Positions 61,967 through 64,000 of a DNA stretch of 64,000 bases are shown one piece after another (position 1 is the first letter of the stretch; every line of letters begins with the position of its first letter). The stretch is from Penium margaritaceum (Eukaryota > Streptophyta > Zygnematophyceae > Desmidiales > Peniaceae). The notes beneath the pieces were generated by a model. The model did no database searches. It was not told the DNA's origin and worked only from the letters and a program-made list of their open reading frames with translations. The DNA lies in the NCBI GenBank assembly GCA_023375785.1, contig SZWC01000557.1, positions 91,781-155,780 on the forward strand. Direction: 5' to 3'. The position numbers and the translations under genes are program-made.

Positions 61967-63729
61967 GGGCGAGAAGGCATATCTTGCATGGTACATGGAT
62001 CGGGGGTATACCAAGAGCCTGATGCATCACAAGGAGTGGTTTACGTAGTTGCTCTCCATTCGCCCACTGGTCGATGGCTTCGAGTGATGATCAGATAGTG
62101 TTTGATGAGGAGTCTGGGATTGTGGAGACGTGGTTTGAGACCTCGTGTCCCATTCAAGCGGGCATGTCCCATGGCATGCTACATGTACCTGATTCTCCAT
62201 TCAATGTTCTCTTTGAGGCATCCCTCCTAAACAGAGGACGGTGAGTCATCTTTGACAATGACTATGGCTACATCCTTGACAAGGAAACGTGAAAGGAGTT
62301 GGCGAGGTTAGTGAGCTAACGCAACATGTATGGCCCATTGGGGGAAACAAGATCCCGCATGAGCAGAGTCTTGTAATGGTGGTACAAGCAACAAATGGCA
62401 AAATATAGGATGCACGCTACGACCCCACAGGCACGTGTGCTTTGTATCAACTTGAAACAAAGCAGATGGTACGTGACTCACGCACCATCTCAAACTCCGC
62501 CTTTGCACATAGGCTGTTGGATGGGAAGCAGCATCGCGAGGCGTTCTTTGGAGTAGGAGAGCATGCCATAGGGGTAGTTTTGCATGTTCACATAGATTCG
62601 TGTGGCTCGATGCAGACCAGATACTCTGAGGCTCTAGGTATTTTTTCCTTTGTTGATGATTTAAGCCATTGTGGTGCTTAGTATTTTCTTTTGAAGAAGG
62701 ACCAATGCTTTGACAGGTTCAAGGAGTTCAAGGCCATGGTGGAGAACCAGACGGGCAAGAAAATCAATGTGTTGTACAACAACCGAGGTGGTGAATACCC
62801 GAGTAAAGATTTCCAAGACTACCTTACAACAGCTGCCATCAAGGCGCAGCGGTTTGCGCCATAGTATATGCAGTAGAGTGGCGTACCAAAACACGCTAAC
62901 CCCACCATTGTTGAGTTGGCACGCTCCATGCTGCATGCGGCTCAGCTTACGTGGAACATCTGGGCAAAAGTAGTGAGTACTCCGATGCACATCAAGAATT
63001 GCAATCCAACAAAAGCGTTGGAGCAGATGACGCAATACAAGGCACGGTTTGGCAAGAAGCATAGCGCAAGACATCTTTGTGTGTATGGCAGTTTGGCACA
63101 CATGGCGTGCCCAATGAGAAGTGGAAGAAATGGGACGTAAAGAGCACACTGATAATGATGATCCGCTATGACATTGCAAGTAAGGCATATCACCTTTGTG
63201 AGAGGGACGGTGGCCACGTCATCGTGTGTAGGATGTCGTATTCAACAAGAGTAGCGTCATCAACACCAATACTGTTTGTGAAGAGGGAGTAGAACAAGAA
63301 TCTGATGCGCGAGTAGAAGTAGCTATCCTCATTGCTTCAATCTCTCTTGATCTTTCTTCCACAGTGCCAAACTGAGAATGACAATATTATCTCATGTCTG
63401 ATCGGCACATACAGCGACCTGATCGGCAGAAGCAGAGTATGGAGAAGCACCAACAGTTACTGCACTAGTTGTTCCACCAGCACTACGCAATCCATCTGCC
63501 AATGCTCTCACACATGGTCCCATGTACCCTCTCAGGGTGCGCTACAAGCCTGGTGAGCAAACTCTGATGAGCCGACGTCCTACAAGGGGCCATGGCTAAA
63601 CTAGATACAGCATATTTAGTGCAATGTGTGCAATAAGATATACAATTGTAGCCCAATATCGGTACATGTGAGCTAAGTGAGCGCCCAGCTAGACGCAAGG
63701 TGACCAAGAAAGTGAGGGGAGCAGAAGGC
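61967..63729 (+). mobile_element. Family D protease to integrase (copy 2)
   Basis: Counterpart of 45555-47317 with the same domain order and borders: GAG-pre-integrase region, integrase (FFGVGEHAIGVVL near 62545; ELARSMLHAAQLTWNIWAKV, 62913-62972), then linker. It differs from copy 1 at scattered positions only. Confidence 0.88.
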
Positions 63730-64000
63730 TGTTGGAACAAGAGGAAAGAACAAGTGTTGGAGTAGCAAGCATGTGGGACTGAAAGAACATCACTTGTGCT
63801 TAATAACTGTTGTTAAATCACTCAAAATGATGGTGTGCATATAGAGCTAGAGCTTGGGCATGTAAGCCCTCCCACAAGTAACACCACTTAGCCATGGAGG
63901 CTAAGGCTCACACATTATAGTCTATAATCTCACACAAGTAAGGAAATCAGCCTAGCAATGAGGCTGGTCACCTACACACAATCTAGACAACTAAAAAATG
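63730..64000 (-). repeat. Family D LTR, cut by window end (copy 2)
   Basis: Counterpart of 47318-47588; the match with copy 1 continues to the last base of the window. Confidence 0.85.

Larger units (their letters stand above)
51035..64000 (+). repeat. Segmental duplication, copy 2 (runs past the window)
   Basis: Same element order and borders as 32398-47588. It is shorter because a stretch of about 1.9 kb of copy 1 (LTR plus flanking B and D parts) is not present near 57.72 kb, and because the join artefact near 43892 is not repeated. It contains a 234-base N run. Confidence 0.9.

Noticed and set aside
1-64000. A previously undescribed cellular system (defence island, gene cluster, operon)
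   Set aside because: Reading both strands gave only gag-pol, LTR and leader sequence of four copia families plus assembly gaps; no other conserved protein signature could be supported.

Overview
The window looks like repeat-rich nuclear DNA of a plant-like eukaryote. It is built almost wholly of broken Ty1/copia (Pseudoviridae-type) LTR retrotransposons, and I could support no host gene, tRNA, rRNA, CRISPR array or bacterial operon. Every protein-like signal is copia gag, protease, integrase, reverse transcriptase (RT) or RNase H. A plant source is suggested by one family's primer-binding site, which matches the anticodon arm of plant initiator tRNA-Met as I remember it. I cannot name the species.

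Four families can be told apart; the letters are mine. Family A (1-3036) is the least decayed. Its pol and 3' LTR sit inside an older family B copy. Family B is the commonest. Its LTR is about 770 bp, opens TGTTGACC and closes GGTTGACA, and is followed by the primer site GGGTTATGGGCCCAC. Family C (16212-18185) is GC-richer and is represented by a pol 3' part plus an LTR. Family D has an LTR of about 668 bp, a different gag, and a conventional primer site (TGGTATC...) for the 3' end of initiator tRNA-Met.

Layout: A into B(-) 1-7630; rearranged B and D pieces 7631-12064; long B(+) 12065-16211; C 16212-18185; B pieces in both orientations 18186-23039; near-complete-order D(-) 23040-28622; B(-) 28637-31991; B(+) 31992-34289; D LTR and B(+) remnants 34290-36116; B(-) with a full LTR 36117-40320; D(+) carrying a solo B LTR 40321-45554; D pieces 45555-48536; a distinct, better-kept B lineage 48537-51034.

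From 51035 to the window end the sequence repeats what begins at 32398, in the same order and orientation, at roughly 98-99% identity by eye. This is either a young tandem segmental duplication (unit about 18.6 kb, running past the window) or two haplotypes assembled one after the other. Two single-N joins, one with the same ~250 bp on both sides, and a 234-base N run show that assembly quality matters here.

I see no new cellular system. The observations most worth following are family B's internal-tRNA primer site, its conserved LTR and leader repeats and hairpins, and the 18.6-kb duplication.
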